Source of the DNA: Bursaphelenchus xylophilus
Taxonomy: Eukaryota > Nematoda > Chromadorea > Rhabditida > Aphelenchoididae
Direction: 5' to 3'
Length of the DNA stretch: 64,000 nt
Assembly: GCA_904066235.2 (NCBI GenBank)
Contig: CAJFCV020000001.1
Location: 7,068,001-7,132,000 of the forward strand
Notes under the pieces: generated by a model
The model's database searches: none
Seen by the model: the letters and a program-made list of their open reading frames with translations, nothing else
What the model was told of the DNA's origin: nothing
Program-made: the position numbers and the translations under genes
Shown here: positions 10,881-21,117 of the stretch, piece after piece
Position numbering within the stretch: the first letter of the stretch is position 1
Layout: each line of letters begins with the position of its first letter

Positions 10881-11474
10881 ACAAGGAAAGTACTTTTATG
10901 GGGGCTCCTACTTTTTGACGGGACATATCTCAAAAAATCAGAAAAAATGTGCTGATCAAGGATATGTAAATCTTAGCTGCCCATTTTAGGTTTTTAGGGG
11001 TGAAAACTCAATCGGAAGTTGACTTAAAGTCCTATATGAACCCCTTTTCGCTTAATTTTTTCACAGGTTTACAATTTTTATTTTGGCTTAAAATGATGTT
11101 TATTGAGTTTTTAAGACGTAATAAATCAGTCTTGGCACAAAAATTTATTTTTCCCACCTTCAACTTCAAAAAAGTTGATTCAGCCCAAAAGGGAAATCGA
11201 ACCCGTGCGGCATCCCCCCCTTGATTCCCAGACTGCGGCACTAACCACTCGGCCACACCGCTCTCTTCCGAATGAGGAGACCGACTGCGCTTTTTATCGT
11301 TTCGAATGCCTGTGCCTTTTGTAGGGAAAATAAGCCAATTTTTGGGCATTTTCAACCATAAAAACCTAAAATGGGCAGCTAAGATTTATATATCCTTGAT
11401 CAGCACATTTTTTCTGATTTTTTGAGATATGTCCCGTCAAAAAGTAGGAGCCCCCATAAAAGTACTTTCCTTGT
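10881..11474. mobile_element. ACAAGGAAAGTAC element with ~115-base TIRs
   Basis: Termini ACAAGGAAAGTACTTTTATG and its inverse continue as near-identical inverted arms for about 115 bases each (10881-10995 and 11358-11474). The centre holds a tRNA-like sequence on the minus strand (11181-11261). It is inserted in the hAT-type MITE, at a site intact in the other two copies of that MITE. A diverged relative is at 14766-15299. Confidence 0.8.
11181..11261 (-). ncRNA. tRNA-like sequence with Pol III boxes
   Basis: On the minus strand GTGTGGCCGAGTGGTTAGTG matches an A box of Ser/Leu-type tRNAs and GGGTTCGATTTCC matches a B box, 50-odd bases apart. The acceptor and anticodon stems do not pair well, so this is a tRNA-derived sequence rather than a working tRNA. 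It could still recruit RNA polymerase III. Confidence 0.55.
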
Positions 11475-12370
11475 GAAAACAAAATGACAAAGCAATTTTA
11501 CATGACGAAAATGACGGCAATTTGACAACGTAACTGACGCGCCAAGTTGACTTAACAACTCTACGTATTAAACAAATTGCAGAAATGAAATGGGAGACCA
11601 CTTGCATGTGGCGCTAAATTTACCTATGTTGAGGATACCGCACCAGAATACGACAGCGTAAAAGCAGTGATGGTCTTATGTTGTGGTAGGTCAATGTTGA
11701 TCGTGTATCAAATCGAAAGTTAATGTTGAGCTCTTAGAGAACTAATACAACTCAGTAAGCAATAGTTATTGAGAATCAGCGTCAGTTTTCCATTTGCAAG
11801 GGCTTGCGGTACAGCATCCACCTTCACCTTATCCACTTCATCTATCAATGCTTTTAATTAAAAGACCATGTATTGCATTTAGGATGTAAGGAAGAGAGTC
11901 AGATTTCCTTTCGAAATAAAAGCAGAGAAAAGATGGGGAGGAATCGTTTCGCGGATCGTTACGACTTCGACGAAATCCCCCATTTATTCTGACGCAGGGT
12001 ACGGTACTGAACAATATTGTTGTAAGTGTATTATTTTTGTTGTTCCCATAGGTTCGAACGCTTCATTTACATCTTCGCACGGGTTTTCATTGCGGGCGAC
12101 CAAGTGACTGTTATTATTTTGTAAGCAAATGAAATGCCACCCCATTCGATGCTTCTAGAAAGTATTACGTGCATTCTGAGATAATTCCTGCTCTGAAAAT
12201 GATAAGAGATTTGCTTTTTATTCTCTTCGTATCGATTACATCACACTTCTGATGATACGATACGATTTCTTCCTAATCATGTTCCATCGTATAACTTGGT
12301 CCCGCAATTTGTGCGCGTCATCATTTCTTCGAAAAATTTCGCGAAGGAGGCTTTTGAAACCACCGCGGTG

Positions 12371-12657
12371 CAACAATTTATTTTTACAAGGCACTTAGGC
12401 CGGTGTCCTGGAACGACTGTATCGTAACTTTGGCGTTCTGATAATTCCATTTTCCAAATCTTGTCGTTAGAATTCTAACGACAAGATAGAAGTTTAGACG
12501 GCCGGCCTGTAACTGGAAACGGCTACCCTTCATTTGTGGCAGATTTCGTTTAGGGCAGATCGGCTATTGGCCCAATATGTGTTGAAATTGTCGAATAATT
12601 ATGTCATTGTAGTAGTTATCATATTTCTAGATAATCCTCAGTTTTTAAAGATAATTA
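12371..12657. other. TCF25 5' flank
   Basis: 287 bases between the transposon end and the TCF25 ATG. It contains an imperfect inverted pair around 12455-12490 (TCTTGTCGTTAGAATTC then TAACGACAAGA). It is the likely core promoter; no gene is seen. Confidence 0.4.
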
Positions 12658-15600
12658 ATGTCAAAGAAGACGAAGAAGAAACAAAAGCTGCAGGAGGTAG
12701 ATGAGGATGTATTGTTACGTACGGCAATACAAGAGGCACATAGTCAGCGAATTGCTTCAGGATCGTCGTTTCTTGGGTCCAACGATGACCTCTTTAAGCC
12801 CAATCTGAGACAAATGGACGCAGAAGCTGAGATTAGAGAGAAGTTGAGTCAGTCAATGATGAAGGCGAAGACGACTAAGGGACACAATGCTAGTATCAAA
12901 CCAATTTTCAAGATAAAGAGGAATTGGCCTCCGTTTAAGACATTGGGTTGGTTGCTGACTCTGTTCTGACTATTTTTTAGGTATATCTTTCAAAATGGTA
13001 AAAGAAGACGGTGCGGTCAAGACATTTCAGGCCGTCCATTCTCCTGCTTACGCCAACTTAAATTTGCTGTTTACATCTTTCAGGCAAGTTCACGACTTGG
13101 ATTCAATCACGGTAAGCGATCTGATTAAGTTAAACAACATTTTCAGCATGTGATATTGTCCGAGAACCCTTATCATTTGGAGAGTTTATTCCTGTTGGCC
13201 CATAGTTATCTAATGAGAGAAGAGTATACAAATGCCAGTGATACGTTAGGTAATCAGTTCCTTTCTTTTGATTTGACCTCCTCAGCCAACTCTCTGTCGA
13301 ATAGATGGACTCCAAGGCCTTCGCCGATTCTCTTAAGTTGATGGTATTTTGCGGTCATCTGCTTGATCTCAATTATCTGCTCCCTCAAGTAGAATTCCTC
13401 CAAGAAATTGGTCAGCTAAACTTTGGGTATTATTTATATTAAATTACTTACATCTGAGTCATTTTTTTGCGAGGCCAGATCATGAAGGCGTAGCAGGGCA
13501 GTATTGTTTCCCTTCTCCAGCTTCACGGAATCTTTGAACGCATCTGAAAGGCTTCTCCATTCTTGAACAGACGGGGCAGGAATTACATGGAGTTGAACAA
13601 CCCCTCCTCTATCAGTTTGGTAGTCGATCAGCTTCTGAGCGTGGGACAATTCTTCCAGATGCTGATTATGGAAGAAGGCGGAAGCTCCATAGTGCGCCAC
13701 ATTGGTGCGCTTGAAGTAGTTGGCCTGAAGAGTTGTTTTGTCTATCAAAAGATTCGAGGTTTTTTTGGCTTCTGCTTTTTCTTACCATGGCCAGATAGGT
13801 ATAGCTAGCAGTGAGTTCGTTGTTTATCTGCGTGTTCACGGCATTCTCACACTCGATGGCGTAATTTTGTCTGGAGTCCATCTGTAGGCAACCGGAATCC
13901 GGAAACACAACAAAAGAATGAATTTTTTTTTCAGAAAGAGCGCTTTTTGCCATTTCTTCGTCGAGGTTCCAGTTCAGCCTAGTGTCTCAAGAACATCAAC
14001 TTAATTACAAATCAAGCGAAACCAGAATAATATTCCAAATTCTTTTTGCTTTTATCCAACAGTTGATTAACCGTCATTGTTATAATACGGCGCTTCAGTT
14101 TGCTAAAGTGTTATACATGAAGGACCCTGTCAATGATCCTCTGGCCGTCACTTTATTCATTGATTTTTTGGCCATACGAGCTGGAAATTATGAGTACTTG
14201 AGTGATTTGTTCGAGAACTATGGAGTGAGTGAAAACAGACAAGATTAATCCCAATTTTTTAGAAATTAAAAAATTGGGATATGTTGCCGAATTTCTTATA
14301 CAATGTTTCGTTTGCATATCACAAATTGTTTGAAAAAACGGGTGACGAGAAATGGAAGAGGAAGGAGAAGGAACTTGTGAAAACAGCGTTAATTAGATTC
14401 CCCAGCTTTGTTGGTGCTCTGGTAGATCGACTGGGCCTAGAGCCGAGCGACGAGGTCAAGAAGTCTGGCCACTTTGATACAAAACTAAGGTAATTCGTCA
14501 CTGCTTTTATAATATTTAGATTTCTCTTCAGGTGCCCTAAAGGGATAAGAATCCTGGTGAATATAGTTTTGAAACATTCCTTCGACTTTTGGAGCCAAGG
14601 CTATCAACTTAAATGGCTGCAAGAAAACGCGACCGAGTTTTCGAAACACTTGAAAGAGTACAGAAAAGAGGTCACGGAATGGGATGCGCAGTAAGTTTGC
14701 TTTCGGAAACTTCACTTCACGTTTAATGTGGACGAAAGCACACTATCGATTGTCAAAGATATTTTACAAGGAAAATACTTTTGTGGGATCTCCTACTTTT
14801 GAACGGCACATATCTTAAAAAATACGAATATGTAAAAATTAGCTGCCCAATTTTGGGTTTTAGGGGAACCACTGTTAAGGTGTACTCTTACTCAAATGTT
14901 TTGAGGTTAATTAGTAATTTAAAAAAAAATTCTTTGAGTAATGGATATAGGGGTTTTCGGTGGCGTTGATCTTGAAAATTGTATCCGTTTCTTCTGAATT
15001 TTTGCCTATCTTCCTCAATTCTTTAAGATAAATGTTTTAATTGGTAAAAACTTGGTCAAACTTGTATGATATTGTATGAAAACTTATGACGCTTTTTCCG
15101 TCTTTACAGCGAAAATGACACTACTGCTTAAGCAAAATTGTAAAATTCAGAAAAAAGTGATGATTTTCGAAATCAGCGCCATCGAAAACCTTACCCCACC
15201 CTTCCCCCGCCCTCCTCTTTCTTTTTTTTAGCGGACCTTTCCGTACTCAATCGTGCCTTGACCTATAGCTCCATACCGCCAGAGAAGTACTTTTCTTGTA
15301 AAAAAGATCAAGGGTTCGTTCCGGCTAGCCAAGAGTAGGGTTCGGAAAATTAGGGTATATTTACCACGCGGGTATTTATAAAATTACCCTAAATTTGCCC
15401 AATGTACTATCAATATGAAGTCGTTTGCAACTTATTCATTAACTTAATCACGTTTGGAGCGCGGGTATTTGGGTATATACCCCGTCTGAACCCTAGCCAA
15501 GAGTAAAACAGCCAAAGGTTTTTTCAAAAATTCTATTTGTGACGAAACGCCACATCGATTAAGTCATGGGCAGGAAATAGCTTCATCTGAGCAGGATTGA

Positions 15601-17164
15601 TGTGCACTTGTTTATCGGATATTTAAAAAAGTGAAAATTAGAGGGATTTTGATCGCACCCTATCAATATGTTGCAGATGTGTACGCGTGTTTGTTGGATT
15701 ACCCGTCAACGTGAAGCGACATGCCTTGCTGATTGGTGTTGACCCTGAGACAGAAGAAGAGAAAGATTTCTTCGACCCATTCCCCCCGAACCCAGTAGTG
15801 CCAACTCATGATCAGGCACAGTCTCAGGGGTCTTTGACGGGAGTGATTCGAAGCCAGTTCGACGGATTGATGGCGTCGCTTCACAATGCCTTAGATCAGG
15901 TAAGTGAGAATGTGGGTTTGATGTATTCGAAACAAAGGACGAGTAGGGCGACCGCACTCATGTAGAGAAAGGCACATAGTACAACAGCCGTGCTGAAAGA
16001 ATAAAAATTGGATTTTGGTTAAGGACATGAAGTTACCTAACAAGGGAAGTCACTTTGTAAAACGACTGTTATAGTGATGGAGAGGGTGAAACGGGGATAT
16101 CGAATTTCTTCGGAAGGAAAAATCATTCCGAGTAACTTTTTGGTCAAACTTGCCGATTATCTCGGCCCGGAGGCCGCTAGAGGTAGCGGTTTTCAGATTC
16201 GACATCCCCGTTCCACCTCCATCTCACTGAAGTGCACTTTACTAGGCGAGCCAAAAAGTCTTGAAATGTCTTCGCATTGTGCGGGCGCATGAATTCGGCG
16301 CACTGTGCAGACATGTCAAGACTTCTTGGCCCGCCTCACAGCAGGATGGCGTGAAGTCTGACCCCGGTAGGTCAAGTTTTTCTGTCTCGAAAAAAATATT
16401 TTAATTTTTTCTCGGTCAATTTTCAACGCTGAAACGGATTTGCTTTTTTGATAACCTACTGTATCATGGATTACTGTAACATGAAACTAGCTCGGGCTTT
16501 CAGAAGCAAACTTTTTATGGCCGAATTTTTTTGCGGCCGAACCGGCGGGTTGGTATGTTACAGTAATCCGAATGAGTCGGAACCATTTTTTTAAATCTAC
16601 GAGTGCGAAAACATAAGTATTCACAATTTTATGGATGTCGTATGTTCGTTACTGATTTATGGGGGATTACTGTATAACCAATAAGTTGTAAAAATAACTG
16701 GGTTAACGGCCGAAGTAGGCAAAACTGTTTAGCGATGGGTTTTTAGGACGAGTACGGTCACATTAAAGAAAAAAACCCGAGATCGAATTTTTCTATGTCA
16801 AGGGCTGCTACACTCACAAATCGTGTTTCAAAGCTTGATCAAGGAGTTCATCAAAATAAAGACTTACGTTTTCATTTTAACACCTTCAACATGTCGCACA
16901 CGCTCTCGAGGAGCAGGGTCGTCACTAGTACTCACTAAAATCGACCGGTTCATATCATCACTTCATACTTAAAGTGAACGGTTTTGTTTAGGAACCCACC
17001 TTAGCCCCTCCCCCAACCTCTAATCCTCCTAGATTAATATGAGACGGACTCACGGATGGCCCTTCTTGAGTTAAACATCGTTTCTATTGCAGATCCAGCA
17101 GACCTCAGCTAATACGGGCGATGACGATGTTCCCTTGCCAAACGGCCAAGAAGAGGGACACTGA
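12658..17164 (+). CDS. TCF25: TCF25/Rqc1, ribosome quality control factor
   Basis: Orthologue of TCF25 (NULP1) and yeast Rqc1, which acts with Listerin on stalled 60S nascent chains. Exons: 12658-12946, 12981-13111, 13147-13249, 13935-14224, 14263-14489, 14532-14690, 15677-15899, 17093-17164 (497 aa). Family-defining stretches: PYHLESLFLLAHSYL, CYNTALQFAKVL, DPVNDPLAVTLFIDFLAIRA then GNYEYLSDLFENYG, and LPNFLYNVSFAYHKL. The N-terminus is Lys-rich, as in homologues, though shorter. Most introns are 34-42 bases; three are long. Intron 3 (13250-13934) contains the ferritin gene on the opposite strand. Introns 6 and 7 (14691-15676, 15900-17092) hold mobile elements and a hairpin. The short last exon, ending in PLPNGQEEGH, is the least certain part. 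It converges on RPC6, 211 bases away. Confidence 0.9.
13254..13881 (-). CDS. ftn: Ferritin heavy chain, nested in a TCF25 intron
   Basis: Iron-storage subunit with ferroxidase activity; 24 subunits form a cytosolic shell. Exons (minus strand): 13881-13786, 13724-13452, 13415-13254 (176 aa). The start MDSRQNYAIECENAVNTQIN is typical. Ferroxidase residues are visible: Glu and Tyr in NNELTASYTYL, Glu-Glu..His in HLEELSHAQKL, Glu in VKLEKGNNTALL and Gln in LREQIIEIKQ. The C-terminus GEGLGVHLFDREL is canonical, and there is no signal peptide. The ATG is preceded directly by GCCTACAG, a potential trans-splice acceptor. The gene lies wholly inside the 685-base TCF25 intron. Its stop is four bases from the TCF25 donor and its ATG 53 bases from the next TCF25 exon, so its UTRs and promoter must overlap TCF25 exons antisense. 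Confidence 0.95.
14766..15299. mobile_element. ACAAGGAAA-type element in TCF25 intron 6
   Basis: It begins ACAAGGAAAATACTTTTGTG, then TCTCCTACTTTTGAACGGCA resembles the 10881 element. It ends GAAGTACTTTTCTTGT. The interior holds a two-sided sequence (GGGGTTTTCGGTGGCGTTGAT and CGAAATCAGCGCCATCGAAA) that recurs in spirit inside 59467-60454. Confidence 0.55.
16244..16336 (+). repeat. 93-base hairpin in TCF25 intron 7
   Basis: Arms 16244-16283 and 16297-16336 pair over about 38 bases with a handful of mismatches and G:U pairs and a loop of about 13 bases. The 5' arm contains AAGTCTTGAAATGTCTTCGC and the 3' arm GCAGACATGTCAAGACTT. Size and shape resemble a microRNA precursor, but a tiny palindromic transposon is equally possible. 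Confidence 0.6.
16468..16569. repeat. 102-base inverted-repeat element
   Basis: Perfect 15-base inverted ends, GGATTACTGTAACAT (16468-16482) and ATGTTACAGTAATCC (16555-16569). The core GGATTACTGTA also occurs at 16674, 36119 and 63710, which suggests a dispersed miniature element. Confidence 0.6.
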
Positions 17165-17375
17165 ACACCTCGGGCCTGCCCCGGCCTCGTCTTCACCACG
17201 TTTGCTACCTAAGCCGCTCAGGTCGGATTTCCTTCACACTTCTATTGCACTACCTACCTGTCTCGGCAGACTTATTTTTGCGGAGAGCAAACGGAATGAA
17301 ATGAAACCAGCATGATGCATATTTTTTCTTATTTCTCTCAAAATGTCCAACAAAAAACAAGGCAGAGGGAAATAT

Positions 17376-18470
17376 TTAAATGTCGAATGTCTTTTGAATG
17401 TATTCACAATTCTCGGGGGAAATACGATGCCCTGGTCGGCATTCCAGCACCATGGGGCATTGAAAACAAGGTGTAGTCACCAACGAACTTAAAAATGGCT
17501 TTAATCGCCTGGCTCGGTACTGATTTCCCACCCTTTTCTCCAGTTTTCCATCCAGCACTGCAATATCCAAAATGCTTTCCACATCGCTGACCGAGAGTTC
17601 TACCTTGCTTATAGCCTTGTCATGTATATATTTTCCCACAACATCAGACGACACAAAAGAGTCTTCAATTTTCTTTCGTTTGTCGGTCGGGTTATTATCC
17701 TCGGCAGTGGTCCGGACCTTCTGCAAATAGAAATTTTAAATCTAAGGACTTCACTTGGCTATGCGGATAAATCACGAGATCACTTAAAGAGCAAATATGA
17801 TTGACAAAATTGATCGAGATATTAGAAAAACAAACAAACTGGAAAAAGCTGCTTCCGAGAGTTATTTACCTCGACGCACTAAAATTACTTTTTTTACCTG
17901 GAGCATGGTTACACAAACTTGAATTAAAGTTTGTACAAATTGGGAGTCTAATTGTTGATCCGAATAAAAGGTTCCGCCCGTAAGGCTGTCGTCTGCATCA
18001 ATATTGAACAGAATATAGCATTTCTTCGTGGTTCCAACTGCTTTCACGGACTTCACCAATCGTTTTTGCTCGAGAGACTTTAATACCCTTCTGAGCTGAG
18101 TATCGGACAGACCAGAGGTGTCTCTAATATCTCTTATCCAAACTCCGTTCTTATCGGCCCTTTCAACGATCGAATATACCTAAAACATTCAAACATGCGG
18201 AAGAAACAATCTTACTAAGTGCTCTTCGGCTGGAGCATCAATCGGCAGCACCGACTTCCGATATTGTAGGATGAAGTCGTTGGTTCCCGCGATCTGTAGC
18301 AGCTCGACATCGCCGGTTGACATTATTTTATTGATCAACTCCAATCTACCTTGGGCATCCAGATGAGGAGACATGGTAGCCAATTCTGTATTAGATATTC
18401 CTTCCTTTCTACTTTGCAGCTGTTTTAACAACTCCACCTCCATCTTACAATCCGAGCTATTCCCCTCCAT
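17376..18470 (-). CDS. POLR3F: RNA polymerase III subunit RPC6
   Basis: Subunit of the RPC3-RPC6-RPC7 initiation trimer of RNA polymerase III, made of winged-helix domains that help open promoters. Exons (minus strand): 18470-18216, 18179-17898, 17720-17376 (293 aa). Winged helix 1 is in exon 1 (ISNTELATMSPHLDAQGRLE), winged helix 2 in exon 2 (GVWIRDIRDTSGLSDTQLRR, then KRLVKSVKAV and TGGTFYSDQQLDSQFV). Exon 3 has the third domain (KYIHDKAISKVELSVSDVES). The C-terminal cluster CFQCPMVLEC with a later Cys in ISPENCEYI matches the iron-sulphur ligands of the human protein. ATG 18470 is 14 bases downstream of a strong TTTTTTTAG acceptor. Confidence 0.93.
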
Positions 18471-18567
18471 GAGATCTGAGCCTAAAAAAAAATTTGAAAA
18501 AAGGTACAAAAAAAATAAAAACATTTTTGAACCCGCCTGGCCCGCTGACCACCCCTGCGTAATGCAA

Positions 18568-18949
18568 TAGGGTTGTAAATTTGACAAAATGTTTCAAAAT
18601 GCCCTCAAATTAACGTGAAATTGGCGCCATATCGTCATTTTGGCTACATTTAAAATTCAGGTATACGAAGCTTTCACACGCCAGTTTAACATAGACTAGA
18701 TTATGATGAATACCGTTAATATTAGTCGTAACTAGTTTTACTGTTTTACGTCATCGATCGTTTCGACAAGAGGGAGCAATTTAGATCCGAAATTTTTTTT
18801 ATTTTTACGATTTTTTACAAAATCTGCAAAAATTTTCCGAAAAAGTTCAATTTGACAATCAAAATGACAGAACAATTTGACATGACGAAAATGACGGGAA
18901 TTTGACAACGTGTCCGACGCGTCAAGTTGACGACTAGAAACCCTAGCGC
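18568..18949. mobile_element. hAT-type MITE, copy 2
   Basis: It begins TAGGGTTGTAAATTTGAC and ends GTCAAGTTGACGACTAGAAA then CCCTA. It aligns with 10188-11563 minus insertions and with 56659-57014. No target duplication is visible at this copy. Confidence 0.7.
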
Positions 18950-18982
18950 GCTAGTGTTTTTAGTCTAGCTAGCGCGCAACCA

Positions 18983-20236
18983 CACGGCGGTTTCACACAA
19001 CAGAAAAGCGGGAACTTCGTTTTGTCCTTTTTTGAAGCGGGGGCGCAGCTCGCGGAGGCAAAAAATGACGTTTTTTTACTGTAACTTTTAAACTAACAGT
19101 CGAATCGAAAATCGACCAGGGATTTAGAAAATAGAAGTTGTCTTTTATCTAATGACGTATTAAACACATTGCAGAAGTGGAAACGGAGACCAATTGTCTG
19201 TGGCGCTAAATTTGCCTATGTTGAGGATACCGTATCAAAACCAAAAATCAAAATGGGAACTTGATATGAAGAAGTGGATATGTAAATACATGATTCCGAG
19301 TCGATAGACACCGAAAACGTCGAAAAAGGTTGACTGAGCGAGAAGTTATGACACCCAAAAAACATGCTGATTTTTGACAATTTCGAAAAACTACAGTGTC
19401 CTTCGAACAAACAGTCGGATCAAAAATCGACCAGGGATTTAGAAACTACTTTGTCTTAGCTATATTTTGGTATACAGCATGGCTAAGTAGGTGATCAAAT
19501 GAAGAGACTTGTCTGTGGCCGAAAGTACATTGGTCATGTTGTAGTAGGTCAAAGTTGATCGTGAGACAAATGCAAAGGTGGTTATGAGGAGTTAGGGTGC
19601 TACTACAACTCAGTAAGCAATAATCGTTTAGAATTAGCGTCGATTTTGCATTAGCGAGGACTTGTGGTACAGTACCCACCATCACCGTATCCACTTTAAC
19701 TATCAAGGCTTAAGCCAATAAAAGACCATATATTACGCTTAGACTGTGCTCCTCCATCTCTATGTTTATAAATTAAACATTTAACAATTATTTTAGCCTC
19801 ATACAACCACAGCTGGTGTTCATCGGGTATGGCACTATATGTACAATATTGCTGTAAGCAGCGTTTAAAAAAAGTTTCGGTTTTTGTTGGTCCCATAGGT
19901 TCTAATGCTTCCTTTACATCTTTGAACGGGTTTGCTTCCTATATTTAATTAAAATACGGCCTGATTGCTGTTTTAATATTCATTTAAGTAAGCATGTTAA
20001 CCGTCATGACGCGTCACTTCATTTGATGATTTTAGAAATCTTAATGTGAATTCTGAATTAATTATTGGTCTGAAAAGATCAAGAAAATTTTTTTATTCTT
20101 TTAGTATCAATTACATCACACTTCTGATGAAACTGTACGATTTCTTACTAAACATGTTTCATCGTATACCTTCCTCTGCAAGCTGCGCGTTTTTTATTTT
20201 TTTCCCACCACGAAAGAGACCTTTGAAACCGCCGTG
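18983..20236. mobile_element. CACGG-TIR transposon, copy 2, with 5-base TSD
   Basis: Perfect 13-base inverted ends CACGGCGGTTTCA (18983-18995) and TGAAACCGCCGTG (20224-20236). AACCA directly flanks both sides (18978-18982, 20237-20241), a 5-base target duplication. It aligns with 10005-12370. It has one extra internal stretch, where CGACCAGGGATTTAGAAA occurs twice (about 19115 and 19426). No transposase is visible. It ends 150 bases upstream of the ARL1 ATG. Confidence 0.82.
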
Positions 20237-20386
20237 AACCAGAGAATTTTGGAAATTGCAAAGTTTATTATTTTAGTCTTGCCACGAATATCCTTCTATG
20301 GCATAGCGCAATAACTTGAATATTGCTGCGTGGATAAGGTTTTAGAATACATGAAGTCTTTATAAGATTTTCGTTATTGACGGGTC

Positions 20387-20964
20387 ATGGGTGGCGTTCT
20401 GAGTTACTTCCGTGGTTTGTTCGGCCAAAAGGAAATGCGCATTTTAATCTTGGGTCTGGACGGAGCTGGGAAGACTACAATTCTCTACCGTTTACATGTT
20501 GGCGAGATTGTTACCACTGTTCCAACTATTGGCTTCAATGTGGAACAAGTAACATACAAGAATCTTAAGTTCCAAGTATGGGATCTCGGAGGTCAAACGT
20601 CGATCCGGCCTTACTGGCGATGTTATTATCTGAACACAGATGCTGTGATCTACGTTGTAGATTCTGCTGATAAAGATAGGATAGGAATATCAAAACAGGT
20701 ATATCGTTTTCCTTCTTCTTCATTTCTCTTTAGGAGTTGGTTTCAATGCTGGAAGAAGAAGAGTTAAAGGACGCAATCCTGATGGTTATTGCCAACAAAC
20801 AAGATATTCAGGGATGCTTAACTGTTGCTGAAATACATAAAGCTCTTGGGCTAGATGCGCTTAGAAACCGATCGTTCCAGATATTCAAAGCTTCGGCAAC
20901 CAAGGGAGAAGGTCTCGATGAGGCCATGGAATGGTTAGCCAATGCGTTGCAACAAAAATCTTAA
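20387..20964 (+). CDS. ARL1: Arf-like GTPase ARL1
   Basis: Golgi small GTPase that recruits GRIP-domain golgins. Exons 20387-20698 and 20734-20964 (180 aa, the normal length). The N-terminus MGGVLSYF has Gly2 for myristoylation. GTP-binding motifs: GLDGAGKT (P loop), [11 protein letters not shown] (switch 1), [17 protein letters not shown] (switch 2, ARL1-like), NKQD and SATKGEG. The 35-base intron falls after SKQ. The promoter sits next to the right end of a transposon at 20236. Confidence 0.97.
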
Positions 20965-21117
20965 TGATCGCGAATCTGGGCATGAGGTAGCCTCTATCAA
21001 TGGACAGTTTTCTTTATCAAACGTTTAATATACTTGTATTATTAAAGGAAAATGTGGACTTTTACTATCAGATAATTTATTCGTTCCCAATGTAAAATAA
21101 ACTTTTTAAATAGATAT

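Larger units (their letters stand above)
10188..11563. mobile_element. hAT-type MITE (TAGGGTTGTTAA family), copy 1
   Basis: Ends are TAGGGTTGTTAA and TTAACAACTCTA. A perfect 8-base target duplication CGTATTAA flanks it (10180-10187 and 11564-11571), as hAT transposons make. The paralogous site in the other outer-transposon copy (19156-19163) has one uninterrupted CGTATTAA and is the empty site. Without its two internal insertions (10267-10700, 10881-11474) the element would be about 350 bases, close to copies 18568-18949 and 56659-57014. Confidence 0.88.
10005..12370. mobile_element. CACGG-TIR transposon, copy 1, host of nested insertions
   Basis: This segment aligns collinearly along much of its length with 18983-20236. 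The left end is CACGGCTGTTCA, the right end GAAACCACCGCGGTG. The termini are imperfect and no clean target duplication remains, so it is the older or more damaged copy. Shared landmarks include TGTGGCGCTAAATTT, CAACTCAGTAAGCAATA, CATAGGTTC and ATTACATCACACTTCTGATG. It is interrupted by a hAT-type element at 10188-11563. No transposase reading frame is visible. It ends 287 bases upstream of the TCF25 start. Confidence 0.75.

Noticed and set aside
11181..11261. Functional tRNA-Ser or tRNA-Leu gene
   Set aside because: A and B boxes are present but the acceptor and anticodon stems do not pair; called tRNA-like only.
11032..11355. 107-residue minus-strand open frame
   Set aside because: It covers the tRNA-like core of a mobile element; typical spurious translation of tRNA sequence.
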